Shown one piece after another: positions 1-8,698 of a DNA stretch of 40,675 bases. A program made the position numbers and the translations under genes. This stretch comes from Limnohabitans sp. (GTDB lineage: Bacteria > Pseudomonadota > Gammaproteobacteria > Burkholderiales > Burkholderiaceae_C). The notes under the pieces were generated by a model. The model had not been told where the DNA came from, did not search any database, and was given only the letters and a program-made list of their open reading frames with translations. The DNA is taken from positions 1 to 40,675 of the forward strand of contig NZ_JAFEIF010000028.1 of assembly GCF_017848645.1 (NCBI RefSeq). Reading direction: 5' to 3'. Position 1 is the stretch's first letter. The number at the start of each line of letters is the position of its first letter.

Positions 1-83
1 TTCCTGCCCGCCCCCCCAAAGCGACGAGCGCCAGCCCGGCCGTGGCCAGCGCAGCGCCAACCACCCCTGCCGCCGTCACGCCC

Positions 84-764
84 ATGGGCTGGATGCACAC
101 CGCCCGTTTTTTGACCACCGCCGCACAACTGCACCACTTGCCCGCGATGGACACCCCTGAAATCGCTTTTGTGGGCCGCTCCAACGCGGGCAAATCCACC
201 TGCATCAACACCCTGACGCAAAAAAAACAGCTGGCCTTTGCCTCCAAAAAGCCCGGCCGCACCCAGCACATCAACCTGTTTGCACTGGGCAAGCAAGGCA
301 TCACCGACGCGGTGCTGGCCGATCTGCCCGGCTACGGCTACGCCGCCGTGGCCAAGATGGACAAGCTGCGTTGGCAGCAGGTCATGGCCAACTATTTGGT
401 CAGCCGCGAAAACCTCAAGGGCATTGTCATGATGTGCGACCCGCGCCACGGCCTGACCGAGCTCGATGACATCCTGCTCGAAGTGATCCGTCCCCGCGTC
501 GAAGAAGGCCTGAAGTTCCTGATCATCCTGACCAAGGCCGACAAGCTCACCCGCGCCGAACAGGCCAAGGCCTTGTCGATTGCGCGACTGCAAGCCGGTG
601 GCGGCGAGGTGAAACTCTTTTCGGCCCTGAAAAAGCAGGGGGTGGACGAAGTGGCCCAACTGCTTTGGGACTGGACCCACCCTGCTGGCGGTGCAGCGTC
701 TGCAGCGTCTGCCGCCCCTGCCGCCGAGCCCCCCGAAGAAGAACCCGAAGCCCTGGACGAGTGA
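84..764 (+). CDS. engB: Ribosome biogenesis GTP-binding protein EngB (YihA/YsxC)
   Basis: A TRAFAC-class GTPase of the EngB/YihA family, which is known to assist assembly of the large ribosomal subunit in the cytoplasm. The protein shows the G1 P-loop GRSNAGKST, a G2/switch I region with KPGRTQHIN, the G3 motif DLPGYGYA and the G4 motif TKAD. The family normally starts a few residues before the ARFLT stretch, so I take the ATG at 84 (MGWMHTARF). The frame is open upstream to a GTG at 42, and that extension is Ala/Pro-rich and unlike the family. The C-terminus carries an Ala/Glu-rich tail of about 25 residues that looks dispensable. The next gene starts 51 bases downstream on the same strand, so co-transcription is possible. 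Family assignment is firm; only the start is uncertain. Confidence 0.93.
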   Translation: MGWMHTARFLTTAAQLHHLPAMDTPEIAFVGRSNAGKSTCINTLTQKKQLAFASKKPGRTQHINLFALGKQGITDAVLADLPGYGYAAVAKMDKLRWQQVMANYLVSRENLKGIVMMCDPRHGLTELDDILLEVIRPRVEEGLKFLIILTKADKLTRAEQAKALSIARLQAGGGEVKLFSALKKQGVDEVAQLLWDWTHPAGGAASAASAAPAAEPPEEEPEALDE

Positions 765-815
765 GCCTGCGCTGAACACAGCCACGGCCCACCGCCCCAC
801 AAGGAGTGATCCGCC

Positions 816-1793
816 GTGCATCCCGACATCCAGACCTGGCAGCAAGCCCTGCCCCACGGCATCACCCTGAGCTGCCGCGCCTGCGGCGAGCCGGATCGAC
901 CCGTGCTGCTGTTTTTGCACGGCTTTCCTGAAGGGGCCTGGGTCTGGGACCCATTGCTGCTGCATTTTTCCCGGCCCGAAAACGGTGGCTACCGCTGCGT
1001 GGCCCCCAATTTGCGCGGCTACGAACGCTCCAGCGCCCCCGAAGACGTGAAGGCCTACCGCGCCAAACACCTGGTGCAGGACATCGTGGCCTTGATCGAC
1101 AGCGAATGCGGCCCGCTCCAAGACGGCCGACCACTGGCCGCACTCATCGCCCACGACTGGGGCGGCGCCGTGGCCTGGAGCCTGGCCAACCAGCACCCTG
1201 AGCGGCTGCGCCAGCTGGTCATCGTCAACTCGCCCCACCCCGGCCCCTTCCTGCGGGCCTTGCAACACGACCCGGCGCAGCAAGCAGCCAGCGCGTACAT
1301 GAATTTTCTGGTGCAGCCCGATGCGGCCGCGCAACTGGCGGCCCATGACTTCGAGCGCCTGTTCGGTTTTTTGACCGGCCAGGACCACTCGCTGCAATCG
1401 CTCACCGCGCAATCCGCCAAAGCCTCGGCGCACTGGCTCACACCTGCCGTGAAAGCGCAATACCGCGAGGTCTGGCAGCACGGTTTGCAAGGAGGCCTGA
1501 ACTACTACCGCGCATCACCCCTGCGCCCGGCCACCGCCGACGACCCGGGAGCCAGCACTGTGCAGATCCCGCCCGAGACGCTGAGCATCGATGTGCCCAC
1601 GCTGGTGCTCTGGGCCCAGGACGATGTGGCCTTGCTGCCCTGCCTGACCGAAGGGCTGGACGCGCACATCCCCGATCTGACGCTGGTGCCGATTGAACAG
1701 GCCACGCACTGGGTGGTGCACGAGCGTGCCGAGCGCGTCATCACCGAAATCGCAGGCTTTTTGCAGCCACAGACCGCTCAACCGCCCCCATAA
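816..1793 (+). CDS. Alpha/beta hydrolase, epoxide-hydrolase-like
   Basis: A 325-residue soluble alpha/beta hydrolase. The oxyanion-hole motif HGFPEGAWVWD lies near residue 34. The nucleophile elbow is AHDWGGAV, with Asp rather than Ser at the nucleophile position, which is typical of epoxide hydrolases and haloalkane dehalogenases. The later acid region is LVLWAQDDVAL, and the catalytic His lies in ATHWVVHE near the C-terminus. HGFPE and the Asp nucleophile favour an epoxide hydrolase-type enzyme, but the substrate cannot be read from sequence. The start is a GTG with a good AAGGAG Shine-Dalgarno sequence about ten bases upstream. It follows engB and converges with the acyltransferase gene on the other strand, overlapping its 3' end by 16 bases. 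No signal peptide is seen. Confidence 0.85.
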   Translation: MHPDIQTWQQALPHGITLSCRACGEPDRPVLLFLHGFPEGAWVWDPLLLHFSRPENGGYRCVAPNLRGYERSSAPEDVKAYRAKHLVQDIVALIDSECGPLQDGRPLAALIAHDWGGAVAWSLANQHPERLRQLVIVNSPHPGPFLRALQHDPAQQAASAYMNFLVQPDAAAQLAAHDFERLFGFLTGQDHSLQSLTAQSAKASAHWLTPAVKAQYREVWQHGLQGGLNYYRASPLRPATADDPGASTVQIPPETLSIDVPTLVLWAQDDVALLPCLTEGLDAHIPDLTLVPIEQATHWVVHERAERVITEIAGFLQPQTAQPPP

Positions 1794-2647
1794 AAACCCG
1801 GCTCGCCCTCGGGCCGGGTCTTGAAGCGCTTGTGCACCCAGTAGTACTGCTCGGGCATGGTGTCGATCAGGGTCTGCAGTTCTCGGTTCATGCGGGCGGT
1901 GTCGGCCAAGGCGTCTTCGCTCGGAAAATCCGCCCACAGCGGCCCCAGCTCCAGACAATAGCCCTGCGCGGTCATGCGTGTGGCCGCCGTCATCACCCGG
2001 GCCCGCCCCAAGCGCGCAAAGCGCGACAGCGATGGCAGCGTGGCCGCTTGCACACCATAAAAGGGCACGAACACCGACTCGTTGCGCCCGAAATCCATGT
2101 CCGGCAACAAATACAGCTTGTCTCCCTGGCGTAAGCCCGACACGATTTGCTTGACCCCCTGTTGGCGGAAATACAGGCTGACCTGACCCGATCGATTGCG
2201 CCCTTGGCGCACCCACTCGTCGAGGGCCGCATTGCGCTGGCGCACATAAATGCTGGCCATGTGCACGCCATGCAACTGGGTCAGGGCGCTGCCGCCCGCG
2301 TCCAGCCCCACAAAGTGCGGTGCCAACATCACCACGGGCTCGGGGCCGAGCAAGGGCGTCACATCGCCTTGCAGCTGCAAGCGCCTGCGCAGCTGCGCGG
2401 GCGAGCCGTGCCAAAGCCAGGACCGGTCGAGCAGCGACTGCGCCACACCCACAAAGTGCCTGCGGGCCAAGTGAGCGCGCTGGCGGGGCGTTTTTTGCGG
2501 AAAGCACAAGGCCAGATTGACCTGCACAATGCGCCGCCGCGACCGGGCCAAGGCCCACAGCACATGGCCCAAGACCCAGCCCAGAGCGCGCAAGGCCCCC
2601 AAAGGCCAGGGCGCCAGCAAGCGCATGAGCAAAACCACCGGGTGCAT
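1778..2647 (-). CDS. LpxL/HtrB-family lysophospholipid (lipid A) acyltransferase, copy 2
   Basis: A 289-residue inner-membrane-associated acyltransferase of the LpxL/LpxM family, which transfers secondary acyl chains onto Kdo-lipid A. The N-terminal hydrophobic segment (about residues 1-32) is an anchor. The catalytic HX4D/E motif appears as APHFVGLD, with Asp where E. coli LpxL has Glu. A conserved block LYLLPDMDFGRNESVFVPFYG follows, and MPEQYYWVHKRFK is the family C-terminal signature. The start chosen is the ATG at 2647, which overlaps the stop of the upstream acyltransferase (TGATG), indicating translational coupling. An in-frame extension to 2923 is the antisense-like continuation inside the neighbour and is rejected. 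Two paralogues in tandem probably add different secondary chains. Confidence 0.88.
   Translation of the reverse strand: MHPVVLLMRLLAPWPLGALRALGWVLGHVLWALARSRRRIVQVNLALCFPQKTPRQRAHLARRHFVGVAQSLLDRSWLWHGSPAQLRRRLQLQGDVTPLLGPEPVVMLAPHFVGLDAGGSALTQLHGVHMASIYVRQRNAALDEWVRQGRNRSGQVSLYFRQQGVKQIVSGLRQGDKLYLLPDMDFGRNESVFVPFYGVQAATLPSLSRFARLGRARVMTAATRMTAQGYCLELGPLWADFPSEDALADTARMNRELQTLIDTMPEQYYWVHKRFKTRPEGEPGFYGGG
1790..1819 (-). terminator. Intrinsic terminator of the acyltransferase pair
   Basis: The 7-bp arms ACCCGGC (1796-1802) and GCCGGGT (1813-1819) form a hairpin. Read on the minus strand it is followed by TTTTTAT, a usable U-tract. It overlaps the last codons of the minus-strand acyltransferase and lies at the convergence point with the hydrolase gene. 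In the plus direction no T-run follows, so it would work one way only. Confidence 0.5.
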
Positions 2648-3477
2648 CAGGCGTCCTTGCGTGGGGCTTTGTAGCGGGCATAACCCCACAAATACTGCTG
2701 CGGGCAAGCCAGCACCATGGCCTCCATGGCCTGGTTGATCTGCACCACCGCCGTCTCCAGATCGGGTGACAAATCGTGGCCCAGCGGCTGGGTGTGCAAG
2801 CGGTAGCCGCGCCCCCAGGGCAAGCGCTCGCCCCAAATCAGCACGACTTTGGCCCCGGTTTGCAAGGCCAGCCGGGCCGCCAGTGTCATCGTGTAGGCCG
2901 GTTTGCCAAAGTAAGGGGCCCATTGGCCCATGCCCTCGGGCGGCACCTGGTCGGGCAACAAACCCACGGCCTCGCCCGCCCGCAAGGCCTTGATCATCTG
3001 ACGCACCCCCGCCAGCGTGGTGGGCACCGCCTGCAAACCCGGGCGGTTGCGGGCCAAGGCCATCACCTCATTCAAGGCCGCCAAGCGCGCCGGGCGGTAC
3101 AAAACGGTCAACTGGCCGTGCTGCGCCCCAAAGCGCAGCGCCAACGCCTGGGCGGTGATCTCAAAGCAGCCCATGTGCGGGGTCAGGAACAACACGCCTT
3201 GGCCTTGGGCATAGGCCTCGGCTGCAGCCCGGTCATCGGCCCAAGCCAGAGGCGGCGTGCGACCCAGCCACAAACGCGGCAACTCGGCCGACATGCGCCC
3301 GGCCTGCCCCACCGCACCCAGCACCGCACGCCAGCCTAGGCCAGCTTGCCGGGCGTTGTCCAGAAAACGGCGACGGTAAGACCCCGACAACAGCCACGCA
3401 GCCCAGCCCCCCAAGGCACCCAAGGCATGCAAAGCCCACAAAGGCCAAAGCGAAAAAAAACGGAACCAGCGCAACAT
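2647..3477 (-). CDS. LpxL/HtrB-family lysophospholipid (lipid A) acyltransferase, copy 1
   Basis: A 276-residue paralogue of the following gene and first in the two-gene minus-strand unit. It has an N-terminal hydrophobic anchor (MLRWFRFFSLWPLWALHALG), the catalytic HX4E motif in TPHMGCFE, the block GLLPDQVPPEGMGQWAPYFG, and the terminal signature CPQQYLWGYARYK. The ATG at 3477 gives the usual LpxL-type start. The frame stays open to 3528, adding 17 residues that do not look like family sequence. Expected role: secondary acylation of lipid A at the inner face of the cytoplasmic membrane. Two adjacent LpxL-family genes of this kind are, to my knowledge, common in Burkholderiales. Family call is strong; acyl-chain and position specificity are unknown. 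Confidence 0.88.
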   Translation of the reverse strand: MLRWFRFFSLWPLWALHALGALGGWAAWLLSGSYRRRFLDNARQAGLGWRAVLGAVGQAGRMSAELPRLWLGRTPPLAWADDRAAAEAYAQGQGVLFLTPHMGCFEITAQALALRFGAQHGQLTVLYRPARLAALNEVMALARNRPGLQAVPTTLAGVRQMIKALRAGEAVGLLPDQVPPEGMGQWAPYFGKPAYTMTLAARLALQTGAKVVLIWGERLPWGRGYRLHTQPLGHDLSPDLETAVVQINQAMEAMVLACPQQYLWGYARYKAPRKDA

Positions 3478-3672
3478 AAGGGGGTGATTTTGCCTTGAAC
3501 CAGCCCGCCATGAGGATGCAAGCTGCACCTGCCGCTGCCGCTGAACGGCACTACCGGTTTATGGCCACCCTTTTACCGGTTCACCCAGAGCCCCAATGAC
3601 GCCATGGCCCCCTAGCATCGAAATGTCACAACCCTCCCATCCGATTGAAATGACCCCCGAGGCCCCTGCACC

Positions 3673-4254
3673 ATGAAAACACCGCAAAACAACCAAACCT
3701 ATGTGAGCACCAGCCAGGCCGCCAAAATGCTGGGCCTGTCGGTGGGCACCGTCCAGCGCATGGTGCAGCACGGGGTGTTCAAGGCCTTTGTCACCCACGG
3801 CGGGCACCGCCGCATCCTGTCCACATCGCTGCAGGACTATTGCGCCCAACAAGGCCTGAGCCCAGCCAGCCCGCTGCCCGCCACCGAAGAGGGGCGCATC
3901 TGCATCCTGCACGACAGCGCGCACCCGGCACCCCCCCTGGACACGCTGGTGCAGTGGCCCCAGATCACCGTGATGACCCACCCACTGGACCTGATGGACC
4001 TGGATGCAGAAGTCACCGCCCTCTTCATCGATGCCCGCATCCCCTGGCTGCACACCGCCCCCCTGCACCTGGACTCGGCCCGCCTGCACAACACCCACCT
4101 GGTGGTCTACAACAGCACCCACCTGCCCGCAGACAGCCCACTGACCCACAGTGCGCAACTGAGCCTGTTCGAGGGCGACATCAGCACCGACCTGGTCTAC
4201 GGTTATTTGCTGTGCACCCGGCATGCACACGAGGACCCGGCTGCCCACCATTGA
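3673..4254 (+). CDS. HTH DNA-binding protein (MerR/excisionase-type helix-turn-helix)
   Basis: A 193-residue protein with an N-terminal winged-helix domain of the MerR/excisionase kind (residues about 9-50). VSTSQAAKMLGLSVGTVQRM forms the helix-turn-helix, and GVFKAFVTHGGHRRI resembles the wing region that in this class recognises DNA. The remaining 140 residues, rich in His, Leu and Asp, match no domain I recognise and could be a sensor or dimerisation region. The gene lies 168 bases upstream of groES and reads in the same direction, but the strong groES promoter and CIRCE lie between, so it is not in the heat-shock operon. Its targets are unknown. Confidence 0.7.
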   Translation: MKTPQNNQTYVSTSQAAKMLGLSVGTVQRMVQHGVFKAFVTHGGHRRILSTSLQDYCAQQGLSPASPLPATEEGRICILHDSAHPAPPLDTLVQWPQITVMTHPLDLMDLDAEVTALFIDARIPWLHTAPLHLDSARLHNTHLVVYNSTHLPADSPLTHSAQLSLFEGDISTDLVYGYLLCTRHAHEDPAAHH

Positions 4255-4287
4255 TCTGTTTCAGGGACATGTTTCAAGGCTTGGGTC

Positions 4288-4315
4288 TTGAAACGGTTCC
4301 AAATGCCCTTATCAT
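4288..4315 (+). promoter_or_regulatory. groESL promoter
   Basis: TTGAAA (4288-4293), a 16-base spacer and TATCAT (4310-4315) make a sigma-70-like promoter whose -10 runs directly into the CIRCE operator. This is the usual arrangement for HrcA repression. The -35 region CTTGAAA also resembles the sigma-32 -35 consensus, so dual control is possible, but I see no CCCCAT-type sigma-32 -10 to support it firmly. Confidence 0.65.
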
Positions 4316-4341
4316 TAGCACTCGATGGAGTTGAGTGCTAA
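4315..4341 (+). promoter_or_regulatory. CIRCE operator (HrcA binding site)
   Basis: A perfect CIRCE inverted repeat: TTAGCACTC, nine bases, GAGTGCTAA. Known role: HrcA binds it and represses groESL until heat shock titrates GroEL away. It lies 82 bases before the groES start. No hrcA gene is in this window. The two truncated groEL copies further right have no CIRCE of their own. Confidence 0.95.
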
Positions 4342-4422
4342 CAGCACCCTGCGCCTCAGATTTCAGCAGCACCCCTTTGGTGCTTTTGTTTTTCAACCCT
4401 TGTTTCAAATCCAGGAGATTCC

Positions 4423-4710
4423 ATGAAACTGCGTCCTTTGGGCGATCGCGTGATCGTCAAGCGTATCGAAAGCGAAACCAAAACAGCCTCGGGCATCGTG
4501 ATCCCCGACTCGGCTGCAGAAAAGCCCGATCAAGGTGAAGTCCTGGCCGTCGGCCCTGGCAAAACCAATGACAAAGGCGAGACCAAGGCCTTGAGCGTCA
4601 AAGTCGGCGACCGCGTGTTGTTCGGCAAGTACAGCGGCCAGACCGTCAAGGTCGGCGGCGACGAGTTGCTGGTCATGAAAGAAGAAGACCTGTTCGCGGT
4701 GGTCGAGTGA
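4423..4710 (+). CDS. groES: Co-chaperonin GroES
   Basis: A 95-residue protein of standard GroES length. It opens with [16 protein letters not shown], contains the mobile-loop region (about residues 17-34, [18 protein letters not shown]) that contacts GroEL, and ends with [15 protein letters not shown]. It forms the heptameric lid of the GroEL chamber in the cytoplasm. A good ribosome site (AGGAGA) lies seven bases before the ATG. It is the first gene of the CIRCE-controlled operon, with groEL 81 bases downstream. Nothing unusual is seen. Confidence 0.97.
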   Translation: MKLRPLGDRVIVKRIESETKTASGIVIPDSAAEKPDQGEVLAVGPGKTNDKGETKALSVKVGDRVLFGKYSGQTVKVGGDELLVMKEEDLFAVVE

Positions 4711-4770
4711 TTTGCGGGACAGACCGACAGACGCGCGAAGCGCCCTGTCGCTCTGTCCTCAACTGATTAA

Positions 4771-6441
<1,671 letters not shown>

Positions 6442-6491
6442 GTGCCAAGCCGGTCTAGAGGACATGGCGGGTAACCCCCGCCCTGTCTGTC

Positions 6492-6512
6492 ACCCCGGGC
6501 TTGACCCGGGGT
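6492..6512. repeat. REP-like palindrome downstream of full groEL
   Basis: The 8-bp arms ACCCCGGG and CCCGGGGT are separated by CTTGA. This GC-rich palindrome resembles dispersed extragenic repeats seen in several proteobacterial genomes. It occurs only after the full groEL; the 3' flanks of both truncated copies have a different hairpin at this place. Confidence 0.55.
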
Positions 6513-6523
6513 CCATGACCCTC

Positions 6524-6560
6524 AAAGCCCCGCATGGTGAAAGCCTTGCGGGGCTTTTTT
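6524..6560 (+). terminator. groESL terminator
   Basis: AAAGCCCCGC pairs with GCGGGGCTTT around a 14-base loop, followed by TTT. It is a strong intrinsic terminator. The same stem is repeated after both truncated groEL copies (8448-8485 and 33966-34002). Confidence 0.9.
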
Positions 6561-6567
6561 ATTCTTT

Positions 6568-6591
6568 GTGAAATATTTGCATGCTAGAGTA
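6568..6591. repeat. Shared cargo left-end repeat, copy A
   Basis: A 24-bp sequence beginning GTGAAATATTTGCATGCT lies just past the groEL terminator. It recurs with two mismatches at 8571-8594, just past the terminator of truncated groEL copy 2. It is absent after copy 3. It therefore marks the left start of each cargo segment. It contains the palindrome GCATGC. Confidence 0.6.
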
Positions 6592-6630
6592 CCGGTTAAA
6601 AGTAATAAAAAATATTAAAAATATACATCG

Positions 6631-6656
6631 AACCGTAAATTTCATTGCATACGGTT
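6631..6656 (-). terminator. Possible terminator of the vapBC operon
   Basis: The 7-bp arms AACCGTA and TACGGTT are separated by 12 bases. On the minus strand an AT-rich tract with a T5 run follows after about ten bases. The loop is long and the stem AT-rich, so this is only a candidate. It lies 42 bases past the vapC stop. Confidence 0.3.
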
Positions 6657-6697
6657 GAATTTCTTATCCGTTTTTCACGACACACCGCTTACTGGGA

Positions 6698-7147
6698 TCA
6701 TGAGCTCAAAAGGTCCAGATCCAGCCCATGCGGCAAATAGTTGTTGAAGTCTTTGTCCAGTGTGGTCAGACGCAATCCGGCGGCAATAGCAAAGGCGGCG
6801 AGGTAGGCGTCCATCCAGACTTTTGGAGACGCACTGTTCAACCCAGCAAGACTGCGCCAAAGCCCGAACACGCCCGGTGGCTCGTCTTGCCACGCCACTT
6901 GTGGTAAGGCTTGCAGGTTGTCCAGAGTGAGCAGCGCATCGCTGTTGGTCAGCGGAAGAGCCCCATAGGCTTTTGCCAAGGCCGCCGTGGAGAGCAGGCG
7001 TAAAAAGCTTTGTTGCGTGGCGCGACAAAAAACCGCAGCTTGCGACGCGGTCGCTTGGCGCAACGCCTGTCTGGCCACGCTGTGCGAGGGGTGCTGTTCA
7101 AAAGTAGCGGCCAGCCACGCGCTTGTGTCAAAGAGAGAGCCCGCCAC
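6698..7147 (-). CDS. vapC: VapC-family PIN-domain toxin
   Basis: A 149-residue PIN-domain protein, a family whose toxins are Mg-dependent RNases often cutting tRNA or rRNA. Visible acidic sites are Asp7 in SLFDTSAWLA, the Asp in VWMDAYLAAFA and the Asp pair in LTTLDKDF. The second acidic site common in VapC (usually Glu) is replaced by the CRATQQSFLRLL motif typical of one VapC subfamily. The start ATG lies inside the end of the antitoxin gene (20-base overlap), the normal translational coupling of toxin-antitoxin pairs. The pair is the sole cargo between the full groEL and the first truncated groEL, in the opposite orientation to both. Likely effect: stabilises the surrounding segment by post-segregational killing (inference). 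Confidence 0.85.
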   Translation of the reverse strand: MAGSLFDTSAWLAATFEQHPSHSVARQALRQATASQAAVFCRATQQSFLRLLSTAALAKAYGALPLTNSDALLTLDNLQALPQVAWQDEPPGVFGLWRSLAGLNSASPKVWMDAYLAAFAIAAGLRLTTLDKDFNNYLPHGLDLDLLSS

Positions 7148-7430
7148 GCTGCATGTCCTCCTGGGTGAGCAAGTCCTGTTCGAGCGCTATCAAGGCTTCA
7201 GCGGTCATGGCCCTGGATGGGGCATCGTCGCTGCCTCGGATGATCGGCAGCCCGTCGGCACCGATTTCAACCCGCGATCCCGGCGGCGGTGTCGCCGGCC
7301 GAAGCGCACCCATCCTCAATCCTTGGCGCAGAAAGTCAGCGGCCAGATCGCGCAGTGTTCGCCCCTGCATCAGGGCGCGCAGTTTCATTTCGCGAACCAG
7401 TTCGTCGGGCAAGTCAAGTGTGGTTTTCAT
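7128..7430 (-). CDS. vapB: VapB-like ribbon-helix-helix antitoxin
   Basis: A 100-residue partner of the PIN toxin. The N-terminus MKTTLDLPDELVREMKLRA followed by MQGRTLRDLAADFLRQGL is a ribbon-helix-helix/VapB-type DNA-binding domain. The C-terminal half, with an acidic stretch (ALIALEQDLLTQED), is the expected toxin-neutralising tail. I take the ATG at 7430; the open frame continues to 7529 but the added 33 residues precede the usual start and run into the truncated groEL. It is the first gene of the minus-strand operon and overlaps vapC. A palindrome just upstream (7443-7456) is the likely autoregulatory operator. Which VapB/RHH subfamily it belongs to is not certain. Confidence 0.8.
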   Translation of the reverse strand: MKTTLDLPDELVREMKLRALMQGRTLRDLAADFLRQGLRMGALRPATPPPGSRVEIGADGLPIIRGSDDAPSRAMTAEALIALEQDLLTQEDMQRGGLSL

Positions 7431-7442
7431 CCGAGCAAGTTT

Positions 7443-7456
7443 ACCAGTTAGCTGGT
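7443..7456 (-). promoter_or_regulatory. Candidate vapBC operator
   Basis: ACCAG-TTAG-CTGGT is a perfect 5-bp inverted repeat 13 bases upstream of the antitoxin start. That is where RHH antitoxins normally bind to repress their own operon. The assignment rests on position and symmetry only. Confidence 0.45.
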
Positions 7457-7510
7457 TTACCGGCAACGCTTGTCTTTGTTGGAGCAACAGACAGGGAATC
7501 AAGTTGAGCG

Positions 7511-8398
7511 GTGGAAGCCCTGGCGACATTGGTGGTCAACACCATCCGTGGCATCCTGAAAGTTGTCGCCGTGAAAGCCCCTGGCTTCGGTGACCGTCGC
7601 AAGGCCATGTTGGAAGACATCGCCATCCTGACCGGCGGCAAAGTGATCGCTGAAGAAGTCGGCCTGACCCTCGAAAAAGTGACTTTGGCCGATCTGGGCC
7701 AAGCCAAGCGCATCGAAGTGGGCAAGGAAAACACCATCATCATCGACGGCGCTGGCGCTGCTGGCGACATCGAAGCCCGCGTCAAGCAAGTGCGTGTGCA
7801 AATCGAAGAAGCCACTTCTGACTACGACCGCGAGAAGCTGCAAGAGCGCGTGGCCAAGTTGGCTGGCGGTGTGGCCGTGATCAAGGTCGGCGCTGCCACC
7901 GAAGTCGAGATGAAAGAAAAGAAAGCCCGCGTGGAAGACGCCCTGCACGCCACCCGCGCTGCTGTGGAAGAAGGTATCGTGGCTGGTGGCGGCGTGGCTT
8001 TGCTGCGTGCACGTCAGGCTGCTGGTGTCATCAAAGGCGACAACGCTGACCAAGACGCCGGCATCAAGCTGGTGTTGAAAGCCATCGAAGCGCCTCTGCG
8101 CGAAATCGTGTACAACGCCGGCGGCGAGCCCTCGGTGGTGGTCAACGCGGTGATGGCTGGCAAGGGCAACTTTGGCTTCAACGCAGCCAACGACACCTAC
8201 GGCGACATGATCGAAATGGGTATTCTGGACCCCACCAAAGTGACACGCACTGCTTTGCAAAACGCAGCGTCTGTGGCTTCTTTGATGCTCACAACAGAGT
8301 GCATGATCTCCGAAGCCCCGAAGGACGAGTCCGGCGCTGGCGGCGGCGGCATGCCTGACATGGGCGGCATGGGTGGTATGGGCGGCATGGGCATGTAA
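7511..8398 (+). pseudogene. 5'-truncated groEL, copy 2 (residues ~258-549)
   Basis: The groEL homology begins at about 7514, matching 5560 of the full gene, and runs to the natural stop. It encodes part of the apical domain and the second intermediate and equatorial segments only, so it cannot make a working chaperonin. The reading frame is fully intact from a GTG at 7511, but there is no convincing ribosome site or promoter. The first ~100 bases differ from both other copies at about nine codons, all synonymous (for example ATC CTG AAA versus ATC TTG AAG). The next ~190 bases are essentially identical to them. This abrupt change near 7610 looks like a recombination breakpoint. The 3' end matches copy 3 rather than the full gene. 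Confidence 0.85.
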
Positions 8399-8447
8399 TG
8401 GCCCCGCTGTTTGGACTGAGGGCTCAGGCCCTCACCCAGCCAACAAC

Positions 8448-8485
8448 AAAGCCCCGCAAGGTGAAAGCCTTGCGGGGCTTTTTTT
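8448..8485 (+). terminator. Terminator of truncated groEL copy 2
   Basis: Same stem as the groESL terminator (AAAGCCCCGC / GCGGGGCTTT), followed by a T7 run. A small additional hairpin, TGAGGGC/GCCCTCA at 8417-8434, precedes it and is shared with copy 3 but not with the full gene. Confidence 0.88.
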
Positions 8486-8571
8486 CGTTTTTCGTTTTTC
8501 GTTTTTCGTTTTTCGTTTTTCGTTTTTCGTTTTTCGTTTTTCGTTTTTCGTTTTTCGTTTTTCGTTTTTCG
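8486..8571. repeat. Heptamer tandem repeat (CGTTTTT x12)
   Basis: Twelve perfect consecutive copies of CGTTTTT begin immediately after the terminator T-run and end in CG at 8570-8571. It lies about 130 bases upstream of luxR. Perfect short tandem repeats of this kind change copy number by slippage, so it is a candidate VNTR. The region from 8399 to 8698 otherwise holds the terminator, the cargo left-end repeat and the luxR leader, with no gene. Confidence 0.95.
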
Positions 8572-8594
8572 TGAAATATATGCATGCTAAAGTA
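8571..8594. repeat. Shared cargo left-end repeat, copy B
   Basis: Starts GTGAAATATATGCATGCT and matches 6568-6591 at 22 of 24 positions. It follows the heptamer tract, so it is separated from the groEL homology and is an independent shared element at the left edge of the large cargo. Confidence 0.6.
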
Positions 8595-8621
8595 ACTTAT
8601 TAATCCAAAAAATACTATGCA

Positions 8622-8642
8622 CCCCACACCCCACACCCCACA
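8622..8642. repeat. Short tandem repeat CCCCACA x3
   Basis: Three perfect heptamers in the luxR leader, 57 bases before the luxR start codon. With the longer CGTTTTT array this makes two heptameric tracts in the same 200-base leader. No function can be read. Confidence 0.7.
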
Positions 8643-8698
8643 ACACTCTTTCCCTTTCTGTTCATAAGCATCCAGCAACTTACTCATAGACGCGTGTC

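Noticed and set aside
2647..2923. Extended N-terminus of the second acyltransferase
   Set aside because: The added residues lie inside the neighbouring acyltransferase gene and have no family similarity; the TGATG overlap gives a natural start.
8486..8571. Possible CRISPR-like array
   Set aside because: Units are contiguous heptamers with no spacers; it is a simple tandem repeat.
8373..8603. Open frame through the heptamer array encoding a repeated Phe/Arg peptide
   Set aside because: The frame exists only because a 7-base repeat gives a 21-base periodic translation; it starts inside the groEL end and crosses the terminator.
6442..8698. tRNA gene or integrase as the basis of island entry
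   Set aside because: I looked for a tRNA-like fold or recombinase near the cargo edges and saw none; groEL homology itself explains the edges better.
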